From Ulota crispa (lineage: Eukaryota; Streptophyta; Bryopsida; Orthotrichales; Orthotrichaceae), in contig OY987244.1 of the NCBI GenBank assembly GCA_963920765.1, forward strand, positions 622,501-686,500: a stretch of DNA of 64,000 nucleotides. The letters run 5' to 3'. The notes under the pieces are model-generated. The model did no database searches and was not told where the DNA came from. It saw only the letters and a program-made list of their open reading frames with translations. The position numbers were made by a program, and so were the translations under genes. Shown here in pieces: positions 13,115 through 25,500 of the stretch. Position 1 is the stretch's first letter. Every line of letters begins with the position of its first letter.

Positions 13115-14658
13115 ACGCGGTAGTCACACAGCATCAATTCTCAGGTTATTGATTGATTCTCTTGAACTAAATACAGTTCTCCAATTGAAATTCAGACCCA
13201 GAAGCATCCATTCACCAACCTTGAGAATCAACATGCGTAAATTACTTTGACCATTAAGCCATTAACTCCTTAACTTCACACATAATAACAGCACACGTCT
13301 TATGTGCCAGCAAATACGGGATTGCACACCATTCCAACCACAGAAACTGTACCAAATTTCATCTCTTGTGACAGATATTGAACCAAAATGGTCAAAATCA
13401 AGGTCAGACAAACCCAGAAAGAGTTCAAAGAATGCAATACAGCGAGCAATTCAACCGCCCCATAACAAATATCGCTCTAAAAAAACGTGTCTTCCAAATG
13501 CAATTCAAATCTCTCATGGCCGCTTTAGTTCTGATAGCGTAATATCGAGTTTAGACTTCGCAAATCCTAAATTTCAGATATCAAATATTGAAGTAACAAT
13601 ATTCAAAGAACATCTTATAAAATTAAAAACATCTTTACATCTTAGTTTCAGAACAAGTTAAGAAAAAAGGATAGCACACATCTGATCAACCTTGTGAGAG
13701 GAAATATTATGAGAAGAAGGATCAAGCAAGCATCATGTAACTCGCTAAAATCCCAGAATGGAATGGGTTTAGGAAAGCCAGCAAACAAGCTTTGTCTCGA
13801 CAACCCAATACATGTTCATGAGTTGAAGCATGAGACAAATCACTCCAGCTGGATCTGGGTTTTAACAGAATTAAGACCTCCATTTCTACTAGCTGGGAAC
13901 ACTTTTAGATAAGATATACGTTCCCACGGGCTGGCATGAAACACCAGTTTTACTTGTAAAGAATTCCAGCGTCACTGGGTCGAGAACCAATTTATTTAAA
14001 CAACAATTAAGTGGTCGATTCAGCATGCACAACTATGCACATCGAAGGCAAATTGCGAAACTTTCTAATTCTAATGTGAATGCTGAGTGAGGAGAGACAA
14101 AGAGGAAATCGAATTTACCTAGGTGTGGATCCATATTGCAATAAAACAGTGTTACGATAGTTCCCATCCCATTATTACACCAATGATACATCGCCCTTCG
14201 GATTTGATCTGTCTCCTCAAACCTGCAAAGTAGAAGAAATCGTCATTCATAATGATCACCTGATTGTCAAAGAAAACGAACCTGACAGAAGAGAAAACAA
14301 CTAATATTGCAGTATTGACAGATAAAATTTGTAATTACAGTTAGTTAGCCCCTGCTGACACCGCCTAAGCAGCAATTGCAAGTCGCTAATTCGTGGGTAG
14401 GAACAACATAAGACACTAACTCAGAGGTGCTTGTCAGAGTTCAAAGGGCACTGTATCATACTTGTAAAGGAGAGGCACACAGCATAGCTCGATTAAGAAA
14501 CTCCTCTCGCCTGCAGTAATTGAGGCACTTAAGATGCTTGCCTCTGAATATTTCAGCAATGCCTGGTAAGCCCTTCCAAGAACCTGGTTTCAAGAGTGCG
14601 GGGCGCTGGGGCACATGCAGAGAGAGCTGGAGGACTTACATCAAAAGCCAAAAGCTTT
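13115..14658. other. 3' flank of AP-3 delta, possibly with spliced 3' UTR
   Basis: Downstream of the minus-strand adaptin stop there is a good donor about 20 nt after TAG (GAT|GTAAGTCC on the minus strand, near 14,635). An acceptor TTTGCAG|GTTTGAGG lies near 14,227 and another donor CTAG|GTAAATTC near 14,117. Together these suggest a spliced 3' UTR, but transcript data would be needed. The plus-strand 119-codon frame at 13,302-13,661 has no recognised domain. Confidence 0.3.
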
Positions 14659-17638
14659 CTAGAGAAGAAAATCGGGAATTGGGTCTGTGTTCTGAGGAGT
14701 GGAAACAGGGCTTCCCTGACGTCGGTTGTGACGATGAGAAGATCGATGTTTGTGCTTCTTTCTATGCGACTTTTCACTGAGTTGGAATGTACCTTCCTTG
14801 TCATTTTCACTACTAGACCCTTCTTTATTCGGTAAAACAAGTATTTCGTGTCTCGAGGGTCTATGTTTGCTCCTCCTGTGCTCCCTATGACCGACATCTG
14901 ATGTTTGCTTGCCAGCTTCGGTGCCCAGACCGCTACCTGTATCACCCCCCAATTCATCAACCTCCCCGGGACTGGTCTTCTCCCTGTTCTTCACCGAACG
15001 ATGGCTCTGCCAAGACTTCCTTGAAGAGGATGCACCAAGGTGACTCTCTAAAACGTCAGCTGCATTGCGACCCTTGTTCCCATCTGCAGAAAGTGCATCT
15101 CGTATTGCACTGAACACCAACTCATCCTTCAACCCTTTTCTGCTCACAGTTGCTGAAACACCAGGCAAATCATCTTCGTCGTCCAGTGCAACAACTACTG
15201 GCCTGCGAGCCTTTCCTTGTCGAGAATTGGCCCGCAACAGGGAATTATCATTGAATATAGATGAGTCAGATGGTGTCTGTGACGCAGCTTCTGAGGATGC
15301 CGTATGTTGAGGAGGCGGATAATCCACGGAGGGCGCATCACTTGGCAAATAAAAACTCTCATGTCTATGACGATGCTGCTGTAATAACGCAGCACTTGAA
15401 TCCACAGCAGAAGAGGTTTCTTTACTTGGCGGTTGAAAGTTAAATTCAGCTTCCCATTCCCGATAAGTGGTGCTAGATCGTGCCTCTCCAGTATGCAGAA
15501 GCACGTCATCACTGCGATCAACGGGGCCTAGAGCATCAAGATTCTCTTCGGTTGAAAGGCCGTTAGGCAGGGAAACTCTACCCTGTGCATGCACAGAAAC
15601 AGGTCCCAGTTCTAACGAAAACACCTCGCTCAGGGCAGTTAACATTTCAAAGCCTTCCTTCACTCTCTCGGAATTGCTGGGATCCTCGAATGGTTGAATC
15701 AATCCCAGTACATTACACGCCCTCTCCTGCACTTCCATGTCCACGCTACTCACCAAAGGAGCCACATTCTCTTTGATCAGTTCCACCGCCGCATGCAATG
15801 ACCCTCCCTCGCCAGGTCCACCAGATTCCTCGTCCTCTGGAACTTTTGACTTTCCAAGAGATTTGCTCTTGGCATAGGATACAAAAACCTTCAAAATCCC
15901 CTGAAGATAGACCGCGTGTACCGAGACAGGTAAAAGACGAGTGCGGGGTTGGAGAAGAGCCTCCAAGATTTCATAAGGCCCCAGAGGTGCTCGTTGAATG
16001 TATTCTCCAACTATCCAAGCGGCCGCACAAAGCACACCTCGCAATGCAGGTCTCCCGAGGAGGGCGGGGTCGACCAGGAGGCCACGGGCGACTCTCACGA
16101 CGTCTGCCCGCATAGATTCCACTCTGAGTGCAATGTCCACGAGCTGGCGACCTACTTCATCTCCATGTTCGCTGTGGGGGATGCGAGCGATGTCAGCCAA
16201 AACTGATACATACCAACCAAAATCTGACACGAGCTCATACCGAACCCGGCTACATGTCTGAAGTATTGACGACACTAGTTCGTTGCAAAAGTCCGCGTCT
16301 GCTGACTGCGCATAGCGAAGTAAAACCTGCAAAGTAAATGCCGATATTGGTATTAGTACACACTTGAGGCATTTGGGATTCTGGAACCTCTGGATGTGCC
16401 GGGACGCTTCGACCTGCAAACGAAACAATACTTACTACCAGCACGAACGACGGCATTATTGGTTAATAGTGCAGGACCCCGCAAATCTTGTAAAAGAAAT
16501 CCTCCGTACGTTAAGTGACTCGTACCTGCACTGTCTCCTCAACATTGCTTTCAGAAACCATTCCCATGATAAGAACGAGAGCGCTCCTCTGTATGCTTAA
16601 ATCCCCGTCGTTCAGGCACTTAATAATGCCTTCCTTACTTGATTCCAGAGCCCATGGGTGTGAGTTCATCAAGGCAGCAAGCGCTTTCAATCCCAGGTAC
16701 TTCAAATTCGGATCTCCAAGTGCCATATTTTCCCTCAGTTTCTCCACACATAACTTCACAGCTCCCTCATGCTCACTCAACCCAAGCGTGACCGTGCGGA
16801 TGCATTCAAACAACAGTGATTTCGCGTGCGTTTTCCTCATGTGATCACACAAAGGCGCTGCTATTTTGCGGCCCAGGCGGGGTTCCAAGGGAGTCAAAGC
16901 GCCAAAGATTTTCACCAGCTTGATTGAGAGCCAATTGTTGGTGGACTTTTCGAACAGTCGAAAGAACTCGGGTGCCAGAGGAAGGTACGCCCGGGGATCT
17001 TTCAAAGTCAGTTCACACAAAACGCTGACTGCAGCGCACACTACCTGTGGATCCGCGTCGTCCATCTTCTCCACAAGCCGCTTAAAGGCGACCCTGATGG
17101 CATCGGGGAACCTCACAAAAACCCTAAATAACACTAGCGTGGACTTCTTACGAAGGAAACTCCGGCCACTGGCCATCAAGGTGAACACTTCCGAGGTCAG
17201 TACAGCTGCCAGATCCGCATTCAAAATCCGCGCCAGGCATTCGATGGCCATGCTTGTCTCGTACTCGTTCTTGCTCCCCATGTCCTTTCTCAGCAAGTTT
17301 GTGGTGAGGACCAGCACATCAGTCCCTTCATGAAAACTCTGTGCCGCCGCAAGGTAGCCCACTTTTTTGTGCGAGAATTTGAGCATGGTCATAACCTCCA
17401 CGATGTGAAACGACGCCCACGACATGTCAGCTCCACAGGCCATCTGCAGGTACGTCAGTTTCTGAAGAGCAGTCACCTTGATGATCGGGTCCGTGGACTT
17501 CATCTCCTTCCGAACCTCCTCCAGCGCTTTCGCCAAGTAGCGCGACTCGCCTATCATTTGCAGCCGCAAGCCTTTCACCAGATCGTCCAATGTCCTTTGA
17601 AACAAGGACTCCATCATTGCCGATGCCGCCATCGCCAT
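14659..17638 (-). CDS. AP3D: AP-3 complex subunit delta (large adaptin)
   Basis: This is the delta large chain of the AP-3 adaptor, which sorts membrane cargo from endosome/trans-Golgi toward the vacuole. Two exons, 17638-16526 and 16326-14659, join in phase 0 to 926 residues, similar to plant AP-3 delta (about 870). The adaptin N-terminal alpha-solenoid covers roughly residues 10-600, with family phrases such as FQRTLDDLVKGLR at the start, LPLAPEF and DPNLKYLGLKAL mid-way, and DFGWYVSVLADIARIPH after the junction. The last ~300 residues are low-complexity and end in a Lys/His/Arg-rich tail, consistent with a variable hinge/ear. The first ATG of a cluster (MAMAASAMM) was taken as start. The join ETVQ|VLLRYA keeps exact spacing with other AP-3 delta chains. 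An in-frame upstream acceptor at 16,413 is an alternative. Confidence 0.93.
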
Positions 17639-18303
17639 CCCACTTTTCCCAACCCTAAACAGCCGATGATTACCTACCTGTTCTTCCGAAACGCAGCACG
17701 GATTGAAAACAAAACAGACAATCTCATCGGAATATCACATGCTCGTTCAAAAACTCGCAATCACAAGCTCGCCTTGCTTCCATCAAAGCAAAACCACCGC
17801 AGCAATTTCATTACCCGCGCGTCACTATGAAACAAAAGGGAAGCTGATCGACAGAAAGCAGCAGAACCGTTGCAATTCGGAAACCCTACACTGAACCCTA
17901 GAAACCTCAATCAGGCAAACGCTCATGACAAAGATACATGAAATTAACAAAGAACCGAAACAGAGAATCCCTGCGTCAGCGACAACACCGCCCTGGCTAT
18001 AAACTTACTACGAACTCCCCGAGGCCTCCAACATGTTATGACTTATGACCACAATCCAATCTCAAAGGAGCTCGACTAAGCTTAGTGAACCTGCAAAACA
18101 GGTTTGTGATCAGGGCTTTTATTTTGGCTACCTGGCGCCAGATTCGCTTTTTTTATATTCGATATCACTCAATGGCACTGCCTCCCTCCACAATTCGTCC
18201 ATTCCTGGACTCACACGGCGGCTTCTCACTGTTCATCAACAGTGCGAAAAAAAAGCCCTGTTTGTGATAGTACCAGTGAACTAGTTAGATGACTCAAAAA
18301 TAA
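17639..18303. other. 5' flank of AP-3 delta with telobox-like motifs
   Basis: This holds the probable 5' UTR and promoter of the minus-strand AP-3 delta gene. AACCCTAAA at about 17,651 and further ACCCTA words near 17,880-17,900 resemble plant telobox elements, often found near starts of housekeeping genes. No TATA box was assigned. Confidence 0.35.
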
Positions 18304-18305
18304 TA

Positions 18306-18666
18306 CTCCCTCCGTCCCAAAATAATCTTCCTATTACACAAAATGTTATATTATAGATTAAGCTTGAAAAGAACAATTTTTCAATTTTTTTGACCTATGA
18401 TTAGAATTTGATGTCCTCCTATTGTTCTAAAATTTTGGGTTTCAAATTAATTTTCAAAGTGTGGTTTTAAAATGCTTGAAAATTGAATTTTTGAGGCATT
18501 TTTGAAGGGCACCAATGGCCACTCCTTGATAACATGGGATTGGTTAGCATGCCCATGCTTTTAGACTATGTGCAAGTGTCGCTAGCTTCCTTCCTCCTCC
18601 AAGAAGAAGATCATTTTAGGATACTAAAAAAAGGCCAACATGAAGATCATTTTGGGATGTAGGGAG
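18306..18666. mobile_element. Stowaway-type (Tc1/mariner) MITE, 361 bp
   Basis: The left terminus reads CTCCCTCCGTCCCAAAATAA, a classic Stowaway terminal repeat. The right terminus is its inverted match (TTTTGGGATGTAGGGAG). TA dinucleotides flank both ends (18,304-18,305 and 18,667-18,668), the expected target-site duplication. The right subterminal region repeats the phrase AAGATCATTTTRGGAT twice (near 18,606 and 18,643). No coding capacity is present. Confidence 0.85.
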
Positions 18667-18668
18667 TA

Positions 18669-21480
18669 ACAAATATAAATAAAAAATGAAAAACCCCCGC
18701 TTGAATAGAGCTCACCACTTTTGTGGTTGCATTTGGTCAAACTTTGAACTTTGATGGTTTTCAAACACAACCCGCAATCCGACAGAGAAATTGAATTCTT
18801 CAGCACAAAGAAGCGCAAGGAGCACAGAAGAACTCTTCAAAGAACTCCACGGTGCAATTAGTAGCACCAAAAACACAAAAAAAAAGTCAGAAAAAAACAA
18901 TTGTATTAAACCAAGGGTGTGTAAACTTAAGCTTACATGGGCGAGCCCAGCTAGGTTCAGCTCGTCTAACACAACCCTTGCATGGGACAAACCTTACACC
19001 TGCAATTCTTTGTGATTTCTCCCACTTTTGAGATTTGGTTTGAGAAAAAAGATGTTGGACATAATTTTTTTTTTGACTATTTAAGCTTATAGGTTAACGA
19101 TTTATAACATCAATATAGACCCCTTTCTAATTGATTTAAGAACAACAAACTTCAAAAAAAAAAATCAACTCTTATTTTTAATCATTGAATTTTGATATGA
19201 TAGGCTTGTTTTAGCAGCATGCCTTCATTTTGTCATAGGTATTTTCCTTGCACGTTTGATAATTTTCATTCATCCTTTGTAAAAAGATTTGGTTGACGTA
19301 CAAAAATGACTTTGAAGAAAAAAAGATACTATGCACATGCAACACATGGCAAGAAAGGATTATAATGAAACATTCATATTACGTCCCTTTAAGCTTTTCA
19401 AATTTCTATATCCTTATACACCTCAAATATTCCTAATCTATATTTTCTTAGTTAAGTGGAATCCAAGTCTAATTCACTTGATCATTTGTTTTTTCCAAAC
19501 CCTTTTTAATAGTTGTAGTTTTACAAATTAGAACATTGAATGTTTGAGGAATCACTTATCTAAATATTTTCCTTTGTTTTTTGAAGAATAAAGACTATGT
19601 TATGTACCTTCTTGGTAGAAAATGCATTTTTAACAAGTAAGATTGAATCTATTCTACATCACTCAGCACATTGCAATCAATCATTGCTTCAAGGACAATA
19701 GAGCATTTACCAAGTACTCAAAAGGTGCAACAATAGTCAAAGACTACTATGAAAAGAAGAGACTCTAGAAAACAATGATAGTACAGTAGTGGATATTATA
19801 ATTGTATATTATAATTGATTCTAATAGGTTTTATATGGCCAAACACAAAGAAGGATAAAAAAATAACATGTGATTTGTCCAAAGTTTCAAAAATTAGCAC
19901 TTAAACACAATTTTTGTAACAAAAAAATTTAAATTTTTGTTGCATGTTGTTGACAATTGACAAATGGTGGATTGCCATTTAGTATTTAATTTTAAACAAT
20001 AACACAACAACTTATAAAAATTTAAATTGTTGATAACATGTTAACCTATCAACCATAAAATCTTTTCTTGATCCCATAACATTTTCCAAATTGACAAACT
20101 AAGGTTTTTCAAATAAAGTTGAAATTAGGTTTAATTACTTAAGACCAGTTGATTAGAAGATCTCTTAGTTAGTGTGATCTTTATTTTTGTCTTTTTTTAA
20201 ATTTGTATATTAATCAATATTAGAATAATGCAATTTTAGATAGTGCACATAGCTTTCTACCCAAATCACACATTCCTTTTGTTTTTCAATAATTTCTCAA
20301 ATTGGAAATAAATTGGTTAGACAACATTCATTTTAGACATGTTTTTTCAAAATAAATGTGTTTCTTACAATGTGGTTCAATATCAACCTAAAATTAAATA
20401 ATTTAAGCACTAGTATAGTTTTTACTTATGATTGGCTAGGAAAGATGTGTTTCTATTTCAAAAAGCATCCAAATGTACTAAATATAAAATAAATCTGAAA
20501 AAAACGCTAAAATCATGATGGTTCTCATTTTTTTAAATTATTGAACCTTCAATCAATACTAAATATAATGACTACATCCTCATACTCAATTTATTATTTT
20601 ATAATCGTTATTAAAGATTTTTCAGCATTAATTATTATTTGCAAGATTGCTTTTAGTGTATACGCTTTTAAAGACCATTTGTCCTTTAAGGCAATGCAAT
20701 AGGAGATGATTAAAAAACACATTTTCCCATTAACATATCACTTAGTTGATTTGATGAAAGTCAAAGAACTAATTTCATGCTATGTTGATTTACCACAAAG
20801 TAGCATATTGCTAGGATATTTTTAATTTGCAATAATTAGGCTAAATATGAATGAATAAACCATAAATAGATTGGTTTTCATTTTTGTTTGTAGAATATTC
20901 ATTATAATAAATTTCTATTACCATTTGGATCACATGGTTAACCCCTTCTATCATTATTTTGTAGTTTGTTTTAAGCTTGAAAAATTCAAAAACTAATCAA
21001 ATAAAAAACTTGGTGAAAAATTCTTGTGCTTTGCTTTTTAGAAGAGAACTTCACTAAAATTTACTAACGTGCACTGCATTCTTTTGCTTAAAAATCTTTG
21101 AAAAAGAAAATCACAATACATGTTTTTTTTTCAATTGTCAAAAAATCTGTCATCACATTAAATTATGTGTATACACATTTCATAAACTATTAATTATTCA
21201 AAATAGGTGACCAATTCAAGTAACATACTGTGATGACCAAGTAAACCAACCCTCAAACCGGAATGGGGTTAGGGTATCAATAACTTGGTTTACAACATTT
21301 GCACCCTTATTTGTCAAGCATTTGAGACTCACCAAAATTTAATGATATGTGCTTTGAACCCCTCAATGTATAATCATGTTACTCAACCCTAAAATGCCAA
21401 GTAATGGCATTTGAACTTATTATGCATTTTAAGTTTATAGTGAATTTTATCCTAGATTCCACTTAGTAACTAATCACTTG
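18669..21480. other. AT-rich gene desert
   Basis: About 2.8 kb of very AT-rich sequence with frequent A and T runs. The few short frames (for example 18,712-18,990 and 19,331-19,531) have no recognised motif. I see no terminal repeats, LTRs or RNA genes. Confidence 0.5.
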
Positions 21481-22524
21481 ATGTTTATTTATGAAGCATA
21501 TTTGTTAAGCAAGGATGGGTGGGGGGACTAAGAAATTTGGATACCTCTTTCCATAAATAGATGCAAACTTTTGACAAATCCACTTGGATAGGCAAGAGTG
21601 CGGATGACCTTGCCACGGTGTCCGGTATGCACTCCTCATCCGATATGATGGATGAGTTCTTTTCCGGTGGATGATGCTTCATAGAATGATCCAGTGAGTG
21701 TGAATGGCAATTGGCATCAAAGACGAAGGGACAGTTTAGGGCTAAGTTACGTAAGTTAGGTTTCGAAGCTTTTGTATGAAGCTTTGGATAGCTTTGGACA
21801 GACAGAGACAAGAGACAAGAGACAAACAATGGTTAATTTCCCGTTTTGTTTTGCGTGTCTGCTGAAGCTCAGGAATCCGATAACTTAGTGGCCCCTCAAC
21901 ACTGTCAAATTAGCAGCGGTTACGCCTTTGGAGCATCTCTCTAAGGCGGCCTCTTTGTGGTCTACAATTTGGCTATGGAGTGATCTTGAATTGTTGTGAT
22001 TATAAATTCTTCATGTGCGCATGGCTTCATTGCTACGTTTTGAAGTGTCTAATTCATAGCCAGAGCGGCATTTGACTCGACAATTGGTGTAAGTGTCAAT
22101 ATATAATCAATTGCAGGCTATTCTGTTGATTGATGCGTTGAGTTGTCGTTTTTCTATGGAAGATCCAGTTTTGCAAATACGGAGGGAACCTTGATCAGGA
22201 ATTGTGCTTCTTCAGTGACAGACGATTCCTTATGTGCATTTACTTGCCGCGTTTTTTTTATTGACTTATTTAGAATAAGAGCGGCATTTGTTGGTAGTAT
22301 TGCGTATGTCAATATAATAGTCAATTGCAGGCTATTGATTCTGTTCGTTGATTTGTTTCTTTGTTTCAGATAAAATTGCAGAAACTTAGGGGATTTTGAT
22401 CTAGGAATTGCAAGAAGTTAATTTTGACAACTAGAGTGCTCTGATCATTTGTTGCAAGTTGGAAGTCTGGTTGAAGAGGATAGCAATGGGAAAGTAAGGT
22501 GCAGGAGGAAATAAGACCGGCATC
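21481..22524 (+). promoter_or_regulatory. Putative promoter and 5' UTR of DRC4, with an internal duplication
   Basis: Base composition becomes less AT-rich from about 21,500. Two related segments, about 22,059-22,138 and 22,267-22,352, share AGAGCGGCATTTG, then TGTCAATATA and TCAATTGCAGGCTATT. Each contains an acceptor-like TTGCAG, so a 5' UTR intron with duplicated acceptors is possible. A short tandem AGACAAGAGACAAGAGAC lies near 21,805. The start of transcription is not determined. Confidence 0.35.
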
Positions 22525-25500
22525 ATGGGACCGAAGAAGGGAGGCAAAAAGGGGAAAGGAAAGGGAAAGAAGAAGGATGAAGGACCCTCGGGTCCGACCC
22601 CTGAAGAGCTGCTGGCACAAATTGCAGTGCTCAATGGCGCCAAAGATAAGGAGACTCAAGAGCGCAATCTCATGATGCTTGAACGAGTAAGATATCTTCC
22701 ACAACGAATTTTGTTACTTTGGTTGCCTAGCAGAAAACACTCACTTTATATTTTAATGAATTGTAAGTACATATAATCAATGTGATTGATAAGAAGGCAT
22801 GAGTAACTCGCTGGCATTGAATTACTGTGTTGGAAAGTGAGGTCTCATCTCCACGTCCAGAAAATCATTAATTCTTCTAAGAAGTGCTTCTAACTGTAGT
22901 ACCTCAAAGAAGATGTAGTTATGATTGATATCGTTGAGGAAGTAGCATAGGAAGGAGCAATTCCGAGTTGAAACTGAGTACAGTCTGAATCTTGTTTTGC
23001 TAGCCTTGTTTGATTCTTATCTAAAGCAAGTTCCAAATTGAGGCCTTGTATCTTTTGAAATAATCATGTCCACAACCAAGAATTATAACTTTGATGTACA
23101 ACATTTTTTCTGCAAGTATTTTGGTGGATGTTTATGTTATGAACAAAGAGTTAGATTTGATATGTTCGGGGGACTGTTTGAAACAAGAATTCTAATATTC
23201 AATATGGAAACGCTGTTCAGGACAAGATCTCATCATTTTGGGAAGTCAAAAAAGAAGAATATGACAAGCTACGTGCGGAGTTCCGCAACAAGGACAGGTC
23301 CATGGAGGAACTTGAAGAAGCACATCAACTTGAGCTCAAGGTTGATTCTTGCTACATGATTGTACATAATTCTGGTGAAAAATGAGATAATTACTACTCT
23401 GTATTCCCAATTTACAAGGTAGAATCCCAACTCATGTTGATGTAGATGCGTGATTAAACTTCGTGTTTTGTTCGCAGCAAGACTCGCACATTGATAGTAG
23501 TGGTTGATTAAGTTTTTAGTTGTAGTTCTTGTTGTCATATGGTGAAATTATTGACAGGTGTACAACCAAAAAATGAAACATCTGTTGTATGAGCAACAAA
23601 ACATGATAGCTACCATAAAAGCCGATAACGAACAAGCTCTGAAATTGCAACGGGAACAATTTAGCAAACGTGAAGGGGAGCTTGTGTAAGCTAGTGCCTT
23701 CTCAAAAGTTTTTGCATGCAATTTCTCATGTCACACCAAAAGGATCACCTAGTACCATATTTACTTCTTGTTCATGATCAGAAGATATCTAGGCTTCTTA
23801 CGGCCTTTTACTTGATTTGCTTACTCTAAAAGTTCTACGGACTCATGAGTGTTCTTTGTTGACCATGTTACACTAGACTAGTGTCCCACCATAGTAGCGT
23901 ACAATTGTTGTGGTAGATTGAAGAGTCTAGAAAAGAAGCTAATATTTGGTTTCTTTGTTGTTCTGATGCAGTTAAGTTCTGGGCACGAAATGCAGGAATG
24001 AGAAGCGTGCTCTCAAGGATCAAGTGAAAGAGATGGAAATATCCTATGAAGACACTATTCGCGCTTTTAAGCTAGTATGAGACAAACTAATCTTGTCTCA
24101 CAGTGATTGACATATATTATCTGTTTTTTCATGTATCTATTTTGTAAGTTGACAGAGAGTGTCCAAATGCAATCTCACACAAAGCAAATTAGCTGGTTGG
24201 TAGAATTGAATACTTTTCCATACAATTAGTCTGAAACTTGTCCAAAATAAAACATTGTTGCAGGAACATGCAAAAGAAGCCACGAAGATGCGCCAAGAGT
24301 TTGATCAAAATGCTAAAGAGCTTCAGCAAAAGTTTGATCGGAAGGTAAGCCGTTTCTTATAGTACTAATATGTTATTTAGCGTCTTCACATTAGCAACAT
24401 GGCTACTGATAGTTCTTCATCGCGTTGAAAGTGTTTATTGAAAGTCAGCTTAAATATAGTTTTACTGATGTAGCAATTGATCTTATTTTGTAACCGTTGG
24501 CTTTTCACACAGATCAAGACTCTGAGAGAGGAAATGGACTTGCGCCGAAAAGTAGAAATTCAGGAAATTGAAGAACGAAAGAATGTGCATGTTAGCGAGT
24601 TGATGAAGAAGCATGAGAAAGCATTCACTGAAATCAAATGCTACTATAATGATATCACTCATAACAATCTCGACTTGATCAAAACTCTGAAAGTAGAAGA
24701 GCTTGATCCACTGCCCTTGCAGCTATTTCTTGTTGTATTAAATTGTTTGTTTGAATTTTTCTTGATATGTCGGTGTCAATTGAATTACCATTTGAAATTG
24801 GCTAACAATTAGATGCTACAAACATTGTAGGAAGATGTGACAGACATGAAGAAGAAGGAGGCTGCAAATGAGAAACTAATGTTTGAGATTGCACAAGAAA
24901 ACAAGAGGCTCACGGAGCCACTGGCGAAGGCTCTCAAGGAAGTCGAGGGACTTAGAAGGGATCTCACTAACTACGAAAAAGTAATAGTATTACATCGGCA
25001 TAAATTGGATAGCCAAGTCTAGAGCTGAGCTAGGTTGTTCACTTTCTAGTATATTGCAAATACATATTCCTATTTCGTTTCTGATTATTTGACGTGCCAT
25101 ATATACTTCTGGAGAATTGACGTGCAGGACAAACACTTACTTGCCCAAGCAAGTTCGGGTCTGAAAGAGAAGACTAAACAATTCAAGCAGTTGGAGTGGG
25201 ATTTCCAGGTCCTCCAAAAACGATGTGAACAGGTAAGCATTGATAGGACCACAATTTATTGTGCACTTGTCACCTTATTGCATTGTCAGCACGTTACAAC
25301 AAAGCCTCATCCAAATATTTGCACACACTGAAGCTTTTGTCCGCAATGAATGACTTTTTGGCAAGTTTGGATTATGATAGTGTTGAGCTTGCATTGCATG
25401 TTGTCTATTTTTGCATCTAGACACAATTTACAAGTGTATCTTTGGGAAGTTCAGCTCAATTGACGAGTTTGCCTTCCACAGTTCCATTTAGCCTCACAAA

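Noticed and set aside
13302..13661. 119-codon plus-strand frame in the 3' flank of AP-3 delta
   Set aside because: No recognisable motif, no intron-linked partner exons and AT-rich composition; most likely a chance frame.
16360..16413. 54-nt cassette exon in the AP-3 delta intron
   Set aside because: The downstream sub-intron would be only 33 nt, too short to splice; an alternative acceptor is the more plausible reading.
21485..21829. 114-codon minus-strand frame before DRC4
   Set aside because: No recognised domain; it lies in the probable promoter region of the plus-strand gene.
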